This document shows positions 30,421 through 42,353 of a stretch of DNA of 64,000 nucleotides, piece after piece (the first letter of the stretch is position 1; each line of letters opens with the position of its first letter). The notes beneath the pieces are model-generated. The model was not told where the DNA came from. It saw nothing but the letters and a program-made list of their open reading frames with translations, and made no database searches. The stretch is from Camelus bactrianus. Lineage: Eukaryota > Chordata > Mammalia > Artiodactyla > Camelidae. The stretch lies in assembly GCF_048773025.1 (NCBI RefSeq), contig NC_133550.1, forward strand, positions 61,139,176 through 61,203,175. Direction: 5' to 3'. The position numbers were made by a program, and so were the translations under genes.

Positions 30421-32049
30421 CGTTTCTCAGGAAATGACCGTGCAGTGTGCGGCAGGGCTCCCACGCTTCCAAGAACTCTCACAGGTCTCTCCTTCAGAAT
30501 TCTCCCAGGTGCAGAGCACTTCCATGGCTCGGCTTAGCTGTGGGCCTACTGGGACACTCGGTGACAGCACTGTCCAGGAACACTGAATCCTGTTCCCAGC
30601 CAGGCCTCTGACCTTCTCCTGACCTGGCCCCAGTGTCCCCAGATAGACTGCCAGCTCTGGCACCTTCACTCAAGCTAAAGGGCAGCCCCTGGGTGGGCAG
30701 CAAAGGCAGAGGTTGTGGCTGCCTTCTCAGAGATGAGAGTCTGAACTCTCAGGGCATCCCTGCCTGCTCCCCTCCTACATAAAGTCTCAACGGAGAACAT
30801 GGAGACAGGACCAGGAACCCCACATTTCCCAAAGGGTGTTCCTCCAGCTGCTGGATCCAGAAGTGCTCGGGAGTGGTTCTGTGGTCAAGTCAAGTAAGTT
30901 GGAGAAACACTGCATCCATTCTCCCCCCTCCCCCCTTAGGAAACTCGTGGGCACTTACCATGATAAGGTGCATACCCATATCTGCCGGCGCAGGCGATAC
31001 CATCTCTCCATGCCGTAGAAACTGCCAGTGGGGCCCACTGCAAGTGAGGAGTGGAGGGGCAGAGCTGGTACAGCAAAGAGGTGTGAGTTCCCTGAACTCC
31101 TTCCATACTGTCTGAATTAAACACCATGTACATTTGTGTTATTTATCCAAAGAAATAAAAGTTTTCAACAAATGAAGGCCCTGAAAAGCCCTGCATAAAG
31201 AAACTGGTTTAACTTTATATATTCTAGTATAATTTCTCAAACTTAATTAACCATTTTTGTTTGTTTGTGTTGCTTTGGAGATCACCTGTTTACATCAAGA
31301 AGAAACGCTTTGGAAGTACTGAATTCTAGTGCAAAGTTCTCAGTTCACAGAGGAGGAAGCAGAGGCCAAATAGGACACAGAATTTGCTCAAATTCACACA
31401 GTGAGGAAGCAGTGGGACCAGGCCAGAGCCCAGCACCTGGCCCTTCTTTCTCCTCACCCAGGCTCTGTGCCCAGACACACACCAGGCCACCTTCCCAACA
31501 GCCCTGGGTGCCCTCGGCCTCCTGTACTCCTCCCACCAGCAGCCCTGCTCATTGTGAATGTTTTTAACTTAGCCAGGAGAATGGGATGAAAGCCTTAGAA
31601 AATGCTTCTATGGTTACTTTCTCATCAAGAAGCCTAAGCAGGGCCTGGAGCTAAGGCACAGAAATCAAGGACCCTGCAGACAAGTGGACAGAGCAGTGAC
31701 AGGACACTGGTCTGAGCAGGGATAGGCTGGGTCCCCAACAGTCCTGGAGAAGCTGCAGTTCCCACGGGCACCATGCTCACACATTCACGTGCAGTTGCAC
31801 ACACAGACACACACACACGCTTGCCCTCAATGGACGTCCAGCCATTTGGGGGACAAGTGGGGACACACTCGCCTCCCCCCAAAACAGCCTCCTCGTTCAT
31901 CTCCTGTCCCTAGGCGTCCACAGCACCAAGGAAGGAAGTGTGCAATTTAGCATCACCTCCACTAATGTCCTCTTATAGGTTCTGCTACATTCATCTCTCT
32001 GCCACGCACCAGGAAGGCGGGAACTGCAGCAGGAAGACAGGGGGTCTAG
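30421..32049. other. Intergenic, no gene recognised
   Basis: Only a decayed reverse MIR (about 31330-31440, with 'cagaggaggaagcagaggcc' and 'ctcaaattcacacagtgagg') and a CA-rich patch (31795-31822) are visible. No exon-like open frame resembles a known protein. Confidence 0.55.
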
Positions 32050-32300
32050 ACCTCACATCAGGGGCCCTGGATCTCATCCCAGGCTCACTGTTACGAGTCC
32101 TGTTCCTCTGAGCCTCAATTTCCTTGTCTGTAAAAGGCAGGTTATGAGTAATCCCAGCCACACCTTGAGAGGAAGACTGTGTAGGAGCAGAGAAAGTGCC
32201 CTAGAGACCTACATTTGACCTTAGTTTAGTCTCCTGAGACAAACTCCTTCCTCTTTCAATATCTACGTCTGTAAAATGGGCCTAATGGTCCCCCTAGGCA
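32050..32300 (+). repeat. Two MIR fragments
   Basis: TCTGAGCCTCAATTTCCTTG (32108) and TTTCAATATCTACGTCTGTAAAATGGG-type text (about 32255-32281) mark two forward MIR 3' halves in tandem. Confidence 0.6.
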
Positions 32301-32326
32301 GGGACCGTCTCTGCGCTACAATTCCT

Positions 32327-32488
32327 TTATTTGTGAAATGGACACCGGGCAGTCAGTCCTCTTCCTGCTTCAGAGCAAAGCGTGTCCCCATGTCTCAGAC
32401 CAGTCCATGTCCCACCACCTCTGACCCTGCTGGTCCAGGTTACTAACCTGCCCACCCACAGGGCACTGGGCTAGTCTGCTCTGCAGCC
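32327..32488 (+). repeat. Dispersed duplication, copy A
   Basis: About 160 bp that recurs at 33286-33449 in direct orientation with roughly 12 mismatches in the best 145 bp. The match begins at TTATTTGTGAAATGG and ends near GGGCTAGTCTGCTC. The sequences beyond it do not match. Confidence 0.85.
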
Positions 32489-32489
32489 A

Positions 32490-32930
32490 GAGAGATCGCT
32501 TTAAAAACAGTCAGAACCCTCCAGAGGTTTCCCACCAAACTGGAATATAATGCAAATTGCCCCGAGGCCCCGCCAGCTGCCCCACCCACCCCATACTGGC
32601 CCCCTCACTCATCCACCTCATTCCGTTCCTAGAACTGGTCAGCTTTTCTCATCTCAGGGACTTTGCTCAGCCTGTCCCCTCTGCCTGAAATGCTTGTCCC
32701 TCAGCTCCTGGCATGGAGGGCTCCTTCTAGCTACTCAAGTCTCAGATGAAATGTCACCTCCCTTGGGACAGGAGGGTCCACAGAGGCAGAGCCCCCCCTG
32801 CGTGGTCCCCATGCACCCCCTCAAGCCACCCTGTGCTATTTTCTCCATCTCTCATCTCTCCATCTAATGTTTCCCCATTTCTCGATTTCTTTACCTGTTT
32901 GTTGCCTGCTTCTGCTCCAAAAACAGAAAT
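32490..32930 (+). repeat. LINE L2 fragment
   Basis: L2 text: GGGACTTTGCTCAGCCTGTC (32658), CCCTCTGCCTGAAATGCTTG, and TCAGATGAAATGTCACCTCC (32741). Confidence 0.7.
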
Positions 32931-33058
32931 TCTTGGTCAGCAGCAGTGGGCTGGAATGTTCCCAGAACAGTAAGGATGAGGGATGGAGAAGGAGACAGAG
33001 CAGAAGGCCGTACAGGTCATTGGCAAGACTTCAGCTTTCCCTTTTATCAGAAGTAATA

Positions 33059-33278
33059 CAGGGGACCCTTGAACAACGCGGGTTTAAACTGTACGGGTCC
33101 ACTTATCAGCAGATTTTTTTTCAATAAATATGTACTACAATACTATATCATCCTTGGTTGGTTGAATCCAAGGATGCAGAACCTGGGATATGGAGGGCAG
33201 ATTGTAAAGTTTTAAGAGGATTTTCAGCTGCACAGGGAGTCAGTGCTTCTAACCCCCACATTGTCCAAGGGGCAACTG
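33059..33278 (+). mobile_element. Tigger-like (Tc1/mariner) non-autonomous DNA transposon
   Basis: The element starts CAGGGGACCCTTGAACAACG and ends CATTGTCCAAGGGGCAACTG. The two ends are imperfect inverted repeats of about 25 bp. It is flanked by TA dinucleotides at 33057-33058 and 33279-33280, the Tc1/mariner target duplication. There is no transposase reading frame, so it is a MITE-like internal deletion copy. Confidence 0.8.
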
Positions 33279-33285
33279 TACTAGA

Positions 33286-33449
33286 TTATTTGTGAAATGG
33301 GCACTGGGCAGTCCGTCCTCTTCCTGCTTCAAAGCAAAGTGTGCCCCCATGTCTCAGACCAGTCCGTGCCCCACTACCTCTGATCCTGCTGGTCCAAGCT
33401 ACTAACCTGCCCACCCACAGGGCACTGGGCTACAGTCTGCTCAAAGCCC
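33286..33449 (+). repeat. Dispersed duplication, copy B
   Basis: The second copy of the 32327-32488 unit, offset by about 960 bp. It begins 7 bp after the Tigger-like element and carries a 2-bp insertion near its end (GGGCTACAGTCTGCTC). Confidence 0.85.
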
Positions 33450-33559
33450 AGAGGCAGGCATCAAACTTTCCATTCACTCCTTTAGGGGGCCCTGGCACCT
33501 TCCCTGTTTCTCTTAGGCAGCCTCTGATTGCACCCCAGGAATTGGAGCCTTGATTTCTC

Positions 33560-33890
33560 TCTCCTGCTAGACTATAAATGTGGGTGCATGGTGGACCTGG
33601 GCTCTCTCACCTGAGTCCCCAGACTGATCTCACCTTGTCTGGCCATCTCATCACCAAGAGCAGGGCCTGGGTCTCATACATGGCAGCACCCAGCACGGGA
33701 CCTGGCACACAGTAGGTGTTCAGCAGAAAATGGGTGAACGGATCTGGCACTGGGGAGAATTCCTTTTGATGGTCTGAACGCCACCAGAGTCAGACCGCCC
33801 CAGGGTTCAAATCCCAGTACAACATTCGACAGTGATCCTGGGCAAGTCACTATTTAGCTTTTCTCTACCCTTCATCTGAGGGGCCTTGCA
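33560..33890 (+). repeat. L2 3' end followed by MIR
   Basis: An L2 end (AAGAGCAGGGCCTGGGTCTC, then GACCTGGCACACAGTAGGTG at 33700-33719) is followed by a MIR (GGGTTCAAATCCCAGTACAA, CTGGGCAAGTCACTATTTAG). Confidence 0.7.
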
Positions 33891-34129
33891 CAGCCCGAGT
33901 TTAGGGTTGTGCTAAATGTATATGCTCAGTTGAGTTCACCTAATGATGTCTCTTTCTCTTCCACTGCCCAGTGTCTGCCTAGGGTCGCTCAGTGCAGTAG
34001 GGGACCTACCCGGCCATGGGGGACCTACTTCTCTGGGACCTATTCCATGGGGGTGGGGAAGGAAGGGGGAGGACGGGGAGTCTTTTGTGGCCTATCGCAG
34101 GCGTCTGGGCCAGAAGCATCTTTAAGACT

Positions 34130-34670
34130 ATCACCTTTCATTAGCTGTAAAAAAAAAAAAAAAAAGAAGGAAGAAGGAAACCCTGCCATTTGCAGCAACA
34201 TGGATGGACCTAGAGGGCCTTACACTAAGTGAAATAAGTCAGACAGAGAAAGACAAGTACTGTATGATCTCACATGTGGAATCCAAAAAAAAAATAAAGA
34301 ACTTATGGAAACAGGACAGATTGGTGTTTGCCAGGGGTGGGGGCTATGAGAATGGGGAAACGGGTGAAGGGAGTCAAAATGTACAAACTTCCAATTACAA
34401 GATAATAAATGGTGGAGATGTAGTCTACAGCAGGGCGATTATAGTTAACAATACTGTATTGTATATTTGAAAGTTGCTAAGAGAGTTTTTTAGTTCTCCT
34501 GGCAAGGAAAAAACAATTTGTAACTAGGCGAGGTGATAGATGTTAACTAAACTTAATTGTGGTGATCATTTCACGATAGATACACGTATCAAATCATTGC
34601 GTGTACACCTCAACTAATAGAACGCTGTGCATCAATTATATCTCAATAAAACTGGAGGGAAAGACTGCCA
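34130..34670 (+). repeat. L1 3' end
   Basis: L1 3'-terminal text in order: ATTTGCAGCAACATGGATGG (34188), GTGAAATAAGTCAGACAGAG, 'tgtttgccaggggtgggggc', AATACTGTATTGTATATTTG, and the end 'atcaattatatctcaataaa'. A 17-A run precedes it. Confidence 0.85.
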
Positions 34671-35479
34671 TTTTACAGAAATTGGGGGAAATGTGACCCA
34701 AGGCTTCAGTAGCCTGGGTGAGCCCTGGGTTCCCCAAGGCAGGGACAGCAGGGCACCTGGAGGAGCACAAGTTATGGCCACCGGGAGCCACCCTCTAGCA
34801 TCACATGAGCATCCATAGGGGCCAAAGGGCGGAGATGTGGCTGGATCCCCACCTTCTCTTTCCCCCGTGACTACCCTCAGCAGCCTTGGCAGCAGCAGAG
34901 TAGAAAGGCAACTCACCCTCATTCCAATTCAGATCAATTACAGAAAGATTTGTGCCTGCCTATCCTGGGGCTCCCTGGGGGCTGGGAGCTGGGCTGAGCT
35001 GAGGGGTCCTGTTTGGCAAGTGCAGGGCTGGCCTGGGAGAAGACAGAGAAAGCAGCCAGAAATTGAAGCTTAGCTTCTCCGACCCAGACCCCTTCCCCAT
35101 GACTATACCACCCAGCCACATCGCAGATCCTCTCTGTGCCTCAGTTTGCCCCTCTGCACCACAAGGTAATTGCAGGCAGGAGCCTATCCCACCTGCCTCT
35201 GACCCTCCTCCTGAGAGAAGATGGAAACCCCAAGGCAGATGCAGGACACAGCCAAGGCTGCCATGGGATGCCATAAGCCACCCGCCAGCTTTTTAGGGAG
35301 CACATCCCAAAGGAGGCAGCCTCTTAGGAATGCTGCCTGGGGGCCCTAAATTCCAGAAAAAAAGCCTACAGAATTGTCTGGGCTGAGTCAGTAGGAAAGG
35401 CGGGCTGGGGGACCTGCCAGCTCTGAGTCACTGGGGCCTTACTGGCTTGCATGCCTTCCTTTGTTGCCTGCCAGAACCA

Positions 35480-35695
35480 AACGTGGGATCCTGCAGACCC
35501 AGGTTCAAATTCCACTTCAGCGAGGTCGTGACCCTGGGCAATGGAGACAATAACTGTTGTGTGCCATTAACTGAACGACTTTATGTAACATGCTTGGCAC
35601 GAAGTTGGCACTCAGTAACAACAATAGCAAACCGTTTTGACTGTGTACTGGACATATTAGAGCATTATGTATATTATGTTTTCCAGAATTAGCTC
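35480..35695 (+). repeat. MIR SINE
   Basis: CCCAGGTTCAAATTCCACTT, GTGACCCTGGGCAATGGAGA, then 'acatgcttggcacgaagttg' and CACTCAGTAACAACAATAGC. Confidence 0.7.
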
Positions 35696-36429
35696 CTTAA
35701 AATCTTAACAAACAGCTAGAACACATAGAGTCACAGGGGCAATTTTGTTGGTGCTGCGCTAAGCCTGGGGTGGGGGGTGGGGGGGCCTGCCCTGTCCTGT
35801 GTGATCCTCCTTCCCCCTCCCACCCAGGCCCACTTGCCAGGCCGTTTCCCCACCCAGTCTCTGTCTGCAGCCCTGTTCGGTGTCCTGGACCAATCACTTT
35901 AGGTTAAGTCGCTTGCAACGGTAAGAAGATGGAGTCCTCTGTTTGAGGGACATCAAAAACTAAAGCTGAGGAAGAGGCAAGAGAAGGAAAGGCAATCCAG
36001 GCAGAAGGAACAGCCAGTGCAAAGGCCCAGGGGCCGGAAATCTCACCTTCTGTTCCCCACCCCAGGACCCCCCATTCCCCTCACTTGCTCGGACTTGCCC
36101 CCTTCCGAGCCATCAGTGCTGCTCAGGGTAGTCCCCATGACTCAGACCCCACCCTGGGGGGAGGAGATGAGGTGCGGGGGCGGTCCTGCCTGGAAGGCCG
36201 GTGAATAATCATCCCACCAGCGTTCAATGTTCACTCACCTCCCGGAGAGAGCTCAGACCCGGTGCAGGGCACTGAACTCATCCGTCTCTCACGCAAGCGC
36301 AGGGGGCGGGGCTTGTTGCTCTCCCAGGCCGGGTGAGGAAGCCAAGGCTCAGGTACGGCCATCAGCAAAGCTGCTCTGTCCCAGTCAGCAGCCTGTTGAC
36401 TTCAGCGCGCTCTTGGGAGGATGAACAGC

Positions 36430-36725
36430 CTGCGTGTGGACAAGGTTTGAACCCTACTCTACTCCTCACTTGTGACTGGACTTTGGGGAGCCGGAACCTC
36501 CTTTCGTGACCTCATTTTCCCCTATGTGTGCAGTGGGGGTGGCCTGATGAAATGAACCCGCAGCATGGCACAGGCCTGCATTCAAACCCCGACTCGGTGC
36601 CTCCGTCTCCTTACCTGTGAATGGGGATAGGTAAAATAGAACCTACCGGATAGGGCTGTTCTGACGATGAAATAATATTCACAAAGTGCCCTGCACGTAG
36701 TAGGTATTCAGTATAGTGATGGCTG
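36430..36725 (+). repeat. MIR fragments
   Basis: A MIR-like copy at 36445-36540 is followed by a clearer one: CATTCAAACCCCGACTCGGT, CTTACCTGTGAATGGGGATA and 'ccctgcacgtagtaggtatt' (36580-36712). Confidence 0.7.
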
Positions 36726-36769
36726 TTGCAATCCACCAGGGCTCTATTTGCTGGGGAGATCCCGCCCTC

Positions 36770-37150
36770 CCCTCAACCTCCTGGTCCAAGTCCCGCACGC
36801 TTGGACCCTGCAGAACCTCTGCGCTGGTCCCACCTCCTCTGGCTGGAATGCCTTTCCCTTCCCTTTTCTCCTGACTGTTCCTCCATATCCTTTGTTCTGG
36901 CCCACAGGTCCCCTCCTCTGTGAGGTTTCTCTGTCCACAGGGTCTTCCAGTTTCTATGTCTGCCCTTTGAGGGCTCATGAAAATCTGTCAACTCTTTGAT
37001 GTATTTGTCCCCTTCCATCCCCCATAGAATGTAAGGCCCTGACAGCCAGTGTGGCATCCACATCCTTCACTGCTGCATCCCTAGAACCTAGCTCCATGCC
37101 TGGTACACAGCTGGTACTCCAGAGATACAGGCAGAATGAACAAATGAATG
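36770..37150 (+). repeat. LINE L2 3' end
   Basis: GGCTGGAATGCCTTTCCCTT (36841), ACAGGTCCCCTCCTCTGTGA, GAATGTAAGGCCCTGACAGC and CATGCCTGGTACACAGCTGG-type ending, then GAATGAACAAATGAATGAAT. Confidence 0.75.
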
Positions 37151-37234
37151 AATCATCCATATTAGGTTTCTGATGGGTCTTACACCCTGAAGAAGCCCCC
37201 GGAGCTTCAAGATGACGGGACCCCAGGGCCTGGG

Positions 37235-37460
37235 GCCATCATAGTAACTGCCAACATTACAGAGTGCTTCTTGTGTGCTGGGCCATTCTGAGTGCTTTCC
37301 ATGAATTAATCCCTTTAACCCTTGCAATAGACATGAGAAGTAGCCACTATTACTACCCCATTTAATGGATGAGGACACTGAGGCTCTAAGTTAAGTACCT
37401 TGCCCAAGGGCACCCACCTGGGAAGTGGGAGATCTGGAATTTGAACCCAGACAGAGTCTG
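37235..37460 (-). repeat. MIR SINE
   Basis: CTTCTTGTGTGCTGGGCCAT, TTAATGGATGAGGACACTGA, 'cttgcccaagggcacccacc' and TGGAATTTGAACCCAGACAG. Confidence 0.8.
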
Positions 37461-37477
37461 GTCCTGGAATCAACTTG

Positions 37478-37625
37478 CTTTTTTTTTTTTTTTTTTAAAT
37501 AGGCACATTTTTTAGAGCTGTTTTAAGTTCACAGCAAAACTGAGCAGAAGGTGTAGACATTTCCTGTATACCTTCTGCCTCCTCAGAGGCATAACCTGTC
37601 TCGTTATCACCATCCCCCATCATCA
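37478..37625 (-). repeat. L1 3' region fragment
   Basis: AGAGCTGTTTTAAGTTCACA, GCAAAACTGAGCAGAAGGTG (37515-37555) after a 19-T run is the complement of a common L1 3' segment. Confidence 0.6.
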
Positions 37626-37849
37626 ACTTGCTTTTCAACACTGCCCAACACTGCAAACAGGAAGGCTTCCTGGAGGAGGCAGGGCAGTAGCAGGATGTGG
37701 AAGAGTGGAATAGATTCCTGCACCACAGACAGGGCAGCTTGTTTGTGCAGTAGGAAACTGGATGTTCCCGGTGCGACTGGATGAGTGGCAGAGAGAGGGC
37801 CTGGAAAAAGCCCTGGGGAATAAAGTTACCAGATGTTCCCGCTGTCTAC

Positions 37850-38290
37850 TGATGCACATCAATCCACCCAAAACACAGTAGCATAAAACAACCACCACCA
37901 TTTGCGTAGCTCATGAATCTGCACTTGGGTGGCTCATCTCTGCTCACGTGGCATCAGTTGGGATCAAAGGACAACTAGAGGTTGGCCGGCTGGGGGTCCT
38001 CAGGCACCTCTGTCAGCGGTCCCCCTGCGTGGTCTCTAAGCACCACAGCATCAGGGCAGCCAGCTTCCCACATGGCCCGTCCAAAAAGGGCCAGAGCAAT
38101 CTATTGCCTTTTATGACCTGGCCTTGGACGTCAGCCAGTGTCATTTCTGTCACACTTTATTGGTCAAACGGTTTGCCCAGGGTGGGGGTGGCAGCAGGAG
38201 CATGGACTGTACCTCTTGATGGAGGAGTGACAAGGTCCTGAAAGAGCACATGTGGAGTGAAAAATACTGTGCTGGACATTTTTGAAGATG
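37850..38290 (-). repeat. Ancient interspersed repeat, possibly a MaLR-type LTR fossil
   Basis: CACAGTAGCATAAAACAACC, AGCTCATGAATCTGCACTTG and 'cttgatggaggagtgacaag' follow the pattern of an old LTR-like repeat in reverse orientation. The family is uncertain; it is a degraded fossil. Confidence 0.4.
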
Positions 38291-38429
38291 TATTCTATCA
38301 CAGAGGGCGACTGGGGCTGGGTCACAGCGTCAGCCCAGGACCTGCTCTCCCCGTGCACCACCAACTCAGTCTCCAAGTCCTGCATCGAGGGACTGCATGC
38401 CTCAAAGCTTTTTATAAAGCTATTAAAAA

Positions 38430-39070
38430 AATATTTAGTTAGGTGTAAAACACAATAAGATGCACAGATCTTAAGTGGGAACTCAATGGAGTTTGATCGA
38501 TGGCTATACCTGGGTGACCACCACCCAGATCAAGACAATGGCTGTTTCCAGTGCCCAGTCAAGACCTCCTCCAGAGGCAACTACTCCTCTGTCCTCTGTC
38601 GCCACGGATTATTTCACCTATTTTTGTTCTTCATAGAAACAGAATCACCCAGTGTGTGCTCTTTTGTCTTGGGGGTCTTTCATTCACCAAATGTCAATGA
38701 GATTCTTCCATGCAGGTACGTGTATTTGCAGAGTATCCAGTCTCATTACTGAATAGTATTCTATTTTGTGAATATACTGTTTAGTGGACATGTGGGGCTC
38801 CTACCTGGGGGCTATTACAAATACTGCTGCTGTGAATAGTCATGAGCACTTCTTCCAATAAACATACGTACGCATTTCTGTTGGACTCACACCCAGAGGT
38901 CAGGTTGCTTGGTCATAGGGTTGGCATGTGTTCAGCCACAGTAGATCTGCCAAGAAGTCTTGCCACAGGCTTGTACCGTTTCCCACTGCCACAGGTGGTG
39001 GGTGAGAGTTCCACACCCTCACCAGCACTTACTGTGGGCACTTTCCTTTTAGTCTATTGATTGGAGGTGG
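38430..39070 (-). repeat. L1 3' region in reverse
   Basis: TGAATAGTATTCTATTTTGT, ACATGTGGGGCTCCTACCTG, GGCTATTACAAATACTGCTG, TTGCTTGGTCATAGGGTTGG, 'ccctcaccagcacttactgt' are the complement of the L1 ORF2/3' boundary. Confidence 0.75.
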
Positions 39071-39420
39071 AGTGGAAACTAGTTTTCTAAATCTCATGAA
39101 GCGCCACCATTTCTAAGACAGCTTCAAGGCGAGATGACAGGAAGGTAAACACCGTGTACAGTGGGGAGCCAACAGGAGCATCTCGCTAGTGTTTTACTTG
39201 GCTTTCCTTTATTTTATATGTTGATTTTTTTATTGAGGAGATTACAGATTGTTAAATTCCAACATAAAGTATGTGTGAGCACTTCTTGAAAAACTACTGG
39301 GTAACAGCAAGCAGCTAAGAGGCGACTCTAAATAAATGAACTTAGAAATGGAGGAGCTGTGGGGAAAGGACTGAAATGAACATCGAATCCACTTCAATAT
39401 AGAATTAAAACTACACAAGT

Positions 39421-39576
39421 GGGAGAGGGTATAGCTCAGTGGTAGAGTGCCTGCTTAGCAAGCACTAGGTCCTGGGTTCAATCCCCAGTACATCCGTTAA
39501 AGAATGAATCAATCAATCAATAAACAGATCTAATTACTTCCCCCAAATAAATAAACAAGACAATAAAACGTTAAAA
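39421..39576 (+). repeat. Camelid tRNA-derived SINE (Vic-1 type) with target duplication
   Basis: A box TATAGCTCAGTGGTAGAGTG and B box GGTTCAATCCCC, then a CAATCAATCAATAAA and CTAATTACTTCCCCC tail. It is flanked by the near-perfect repeat AAAACTACACAAGT (39407-39420) / AAAACTATACAAGT (39577-39590). The clean duplication and intact boxes suggest a fairly young insertion. Confidence 0.9.
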
Positions 39577-39749
39577 AAAACTATACAAGTGAAGAAGTTA
39601 TGGCAAAAAAACAATTTAAGTGTTGTAAATGCCAACAAAGCAAAAATAATATGAACCATCATATCTGGGAAGTGATAGGAGGGGAAGCGGGAGAAAATGT
39701 AAAGGAGCAAATTCATCTTTTATTTCAAAGAAATGATACATGATGATTA

Positions 39750-39835
39750 AACTGGAACATGTTTTTTATTGAAGTATAGTCAGTTACAACGTGTCAATTT
39801 CTGATGTACAGCATAATGAAACGTCGTTTTCGAAA
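39750..39835 (-). repeat. Cetartiodactyl-type L1 3' end fragment
   Basis: TTTTTTATTGAAGTATAGTC, AGTTACAACGTGTCAATTTC, TGATGTACAGCATAATG matches the reverse of the L1 3' end common in even-toed ungulates. Confidence 0.55.
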
Positions 39836-39839
39836 AATG

Positions 39840-41565
39840 ACTCCAAATATTCCAAGTCAAAGATAAGACTGTCAGACTAGATAAAAACAACAAACCCAAA
39901 TTTATGCTACTTACAAGAGACATGATTTAAATAAAACGGGAAGATTGAAAATGAAAGTGCAGAAAGAGATATACCACACAAATTATAACCACAAAATTCT
40001 GCCGTAGCTGTCCAGTGTCACAGAGTAGACTTTTAAGACAAGAAGCAGTACTAGAAATAAAAGGGGCGTATCAATCTGGAAGATAGCATAATCCCAAATT
40101 TGTATGTACCCAATCTCAGAGCTTCAAAATACAAGCAAAACAATTGAACTAACAGGCAAAATAGACAAACCTGTAGTCATGGTAGGAGACTCTTAACAAA
40201 TATCTCTCAAAAATTTACATGAATTTAGCAAAGTCATTAGAAACGGGGTCTATATATGAAATCAACTATATTTCTCTCCACTGGTCACAAATATAAAACA
40301 ATATTTTAAAATTGAAACCGTTAAACTCCTAGGAGAAAATACAAGAGAAAATCTAGATGACTTTGGGTTTGGTGATGACTTTTTTGATACAACACCAAAG
40401 GCATAATCCACGAAGGAAATAAATGACAAGCTGGACTTCATTAAAACTGAAAACTTGTGCTCTGCAAAAGACACTGCCAAGAGAATGAGAAGACAAGCCA
40501 TAGACTGGGAGAAAACATTCCAAAAAATGTATCTGATAAATGACTGTTATCCAAAATATACAAAACTCTTAAAACTCAACAATAAGAAGATGAGCAACCT
40601 GACTTAAAAAGGAGCAAAATATCTGCACAGACACCTCCAGGGAAGATGTACAGATGTCCAAAAAGCGTATTTAAAGATGCTCAGTATCTTGTGTCAGTAG
40701 GGAATTGCAACACAACAATGAAATGCTACTATGCACCTATTAAAATGGCCAAAATCCATAACACTGACAACACCAAACGCTGGCGAGGATGTGGCACGAC
40801 AGGAACTGACATTCATGGCTTGTGAGAATGCAAAATGGTACAGCCACTTTGGGAGACAGCTTGGCAGTTTCTTACCCCATTAAACATACTCTTCTGATCC
40901 AGCAGTCACACAGTCCTTGTTAGTATTTACCCAAACAATTTGAAAACTTAAGTCCACACAAACACCTGCACATGAATGTTTCTGGCAGCTTTATTCATAA
41001 CTGCCAAAAACTTGGAAGCAACCAAGATGTCCTATCTTGGTAAACAAACAAACTGTGGTACATCCAGAGAACAGAATATTATTCAGTGCTAAAAAGAAAT
41101 GAGCTATTAAGCCATGAAAAGACATGGAAGAAACTTAAATGCATATTACTAAGTTAAAGGAGACGATCTGAAAAGGCTACATACTGTATGATTCCACTTA
41201 TATGACATTCTGAAAAAGGCAAACCATGGAGATTAGTGGTTGTGGGGAAGGAGGGATGAACAGATGGAGCGTAGAGAATTTTTAGGGCAGTGGGATTATT
41301 CTGGATGGTACTATAATGGTGGATGCACATCATTATACATTTGTCAAAATCCAGAGGATGTACAACACCAAGAGTGAACCTTTATGTAAACTATGGACTT
41401 TGGGTGACAATATGTCAATGTAGTTTCATTGATTAAAACAATGGGGCGTTGATAGTTGGGGGGAGCTATGCATGCGAGGACAGGGGATATGTGAGAATTC
41501 TCAGTACTTTCCACTCACTTGTGCAGTGAACCTAAAACTGCTGTGAAAAGTAAAACCCAGTTTTA
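39840..41565 (+). repeat. L1 LINE, ORF2 end and 3' UTR, decayed
   Basis: ORF2-type text: ACTCCTAGGAGAAAATACAA (40326), AAATGACAAGCTGGACTTCA, GACAAGCCATAGACTGGGAG (40491), 'acgctggcgaggatgtggca', then CAATGGGGCGTTGATAG-type UTR and a short A-rich end at about 41560. The frame is broken at many places and no product is expected. Confidence 0.85.
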
Positions 41566-42353
41566 AAAAATTGAAGTCGTATATGGGAATATCAAAAACA
41601 ACAACTTCCTAGAAAGAAATCAAACAAAAGGTGTGCACGACCTCTACACTGAAAATTACAAAATATTATCGTGTTAGTCATTAGGAGAATGAAATAAGAA
41701 CCACAGTGTCCCATTTCAGACCCGCTAGGATGGCTATAGTCAAACTGACAAACAATAACAAGTGTTGGCCAGGATGTGGAAAAATTAGAACCCGCTCACA
41801 TTGCTAGTAGGAATGTAAAGTGGGGCAGCTGCTTTGGAAAACAGTTCAGCCGTTCCTTAAAAAGTTCAATGTAAAGTTACTGGAAGACCCAGCAATTTCA
41901 TCTCTAGGTATGAAATACCCAGGAGAATTGAAAATATTTGCCCACACAAAGACGTATACATGATATTCACAGCAGTATTATTCATAATAGCCCCAAAGTA
42001 GAAACAACCCAAATGTCCATCAATTTGATGGATGGATGGATGAACAAAAGGTGTATATCCTGACCATGGAACACTAGTTAGCCATAATAAGGAACTAAGT
42101 AATGATATATGCTCCAGCAAGGACAAACCTTGAAAACATGATGCTAAGTGAAAGAAAGTAAACACAAAAGGTCACACATTTTATGATTCCATTTGTATTA
42201 AAGGTCCAGAATAGGTAAATTCACAGAGACAGAAAGTAACTAGCGGTTGCCAAGGGCTGGGGGGAGGGGCAAGGAGGGAATGACTGCTAATGGGCATGGA
42301 GTTTCTTGGGGAAATTATTCCTTTGGGGAGTGATAAAAATAATCTGGAATTAG

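Noticed and set aside
29029-30537. A 502-codon plus-strand open frame across the CARD10 CpG island
   Set aside because: It is antisense to the proven CARD10 first coding exon, extremely Pro/Arg/Ala-rich, and open because GC-rich DNA lacks stop codons. No known domain is visible.
39421-39576. tRNA-gene-like A and B boxes (also at 19.7 and 42.4-42.6 kb)
   Set aside because: No cloverleaf with a proper acceptor stem can be closed, and the tails and target duplications show these are SINEs.
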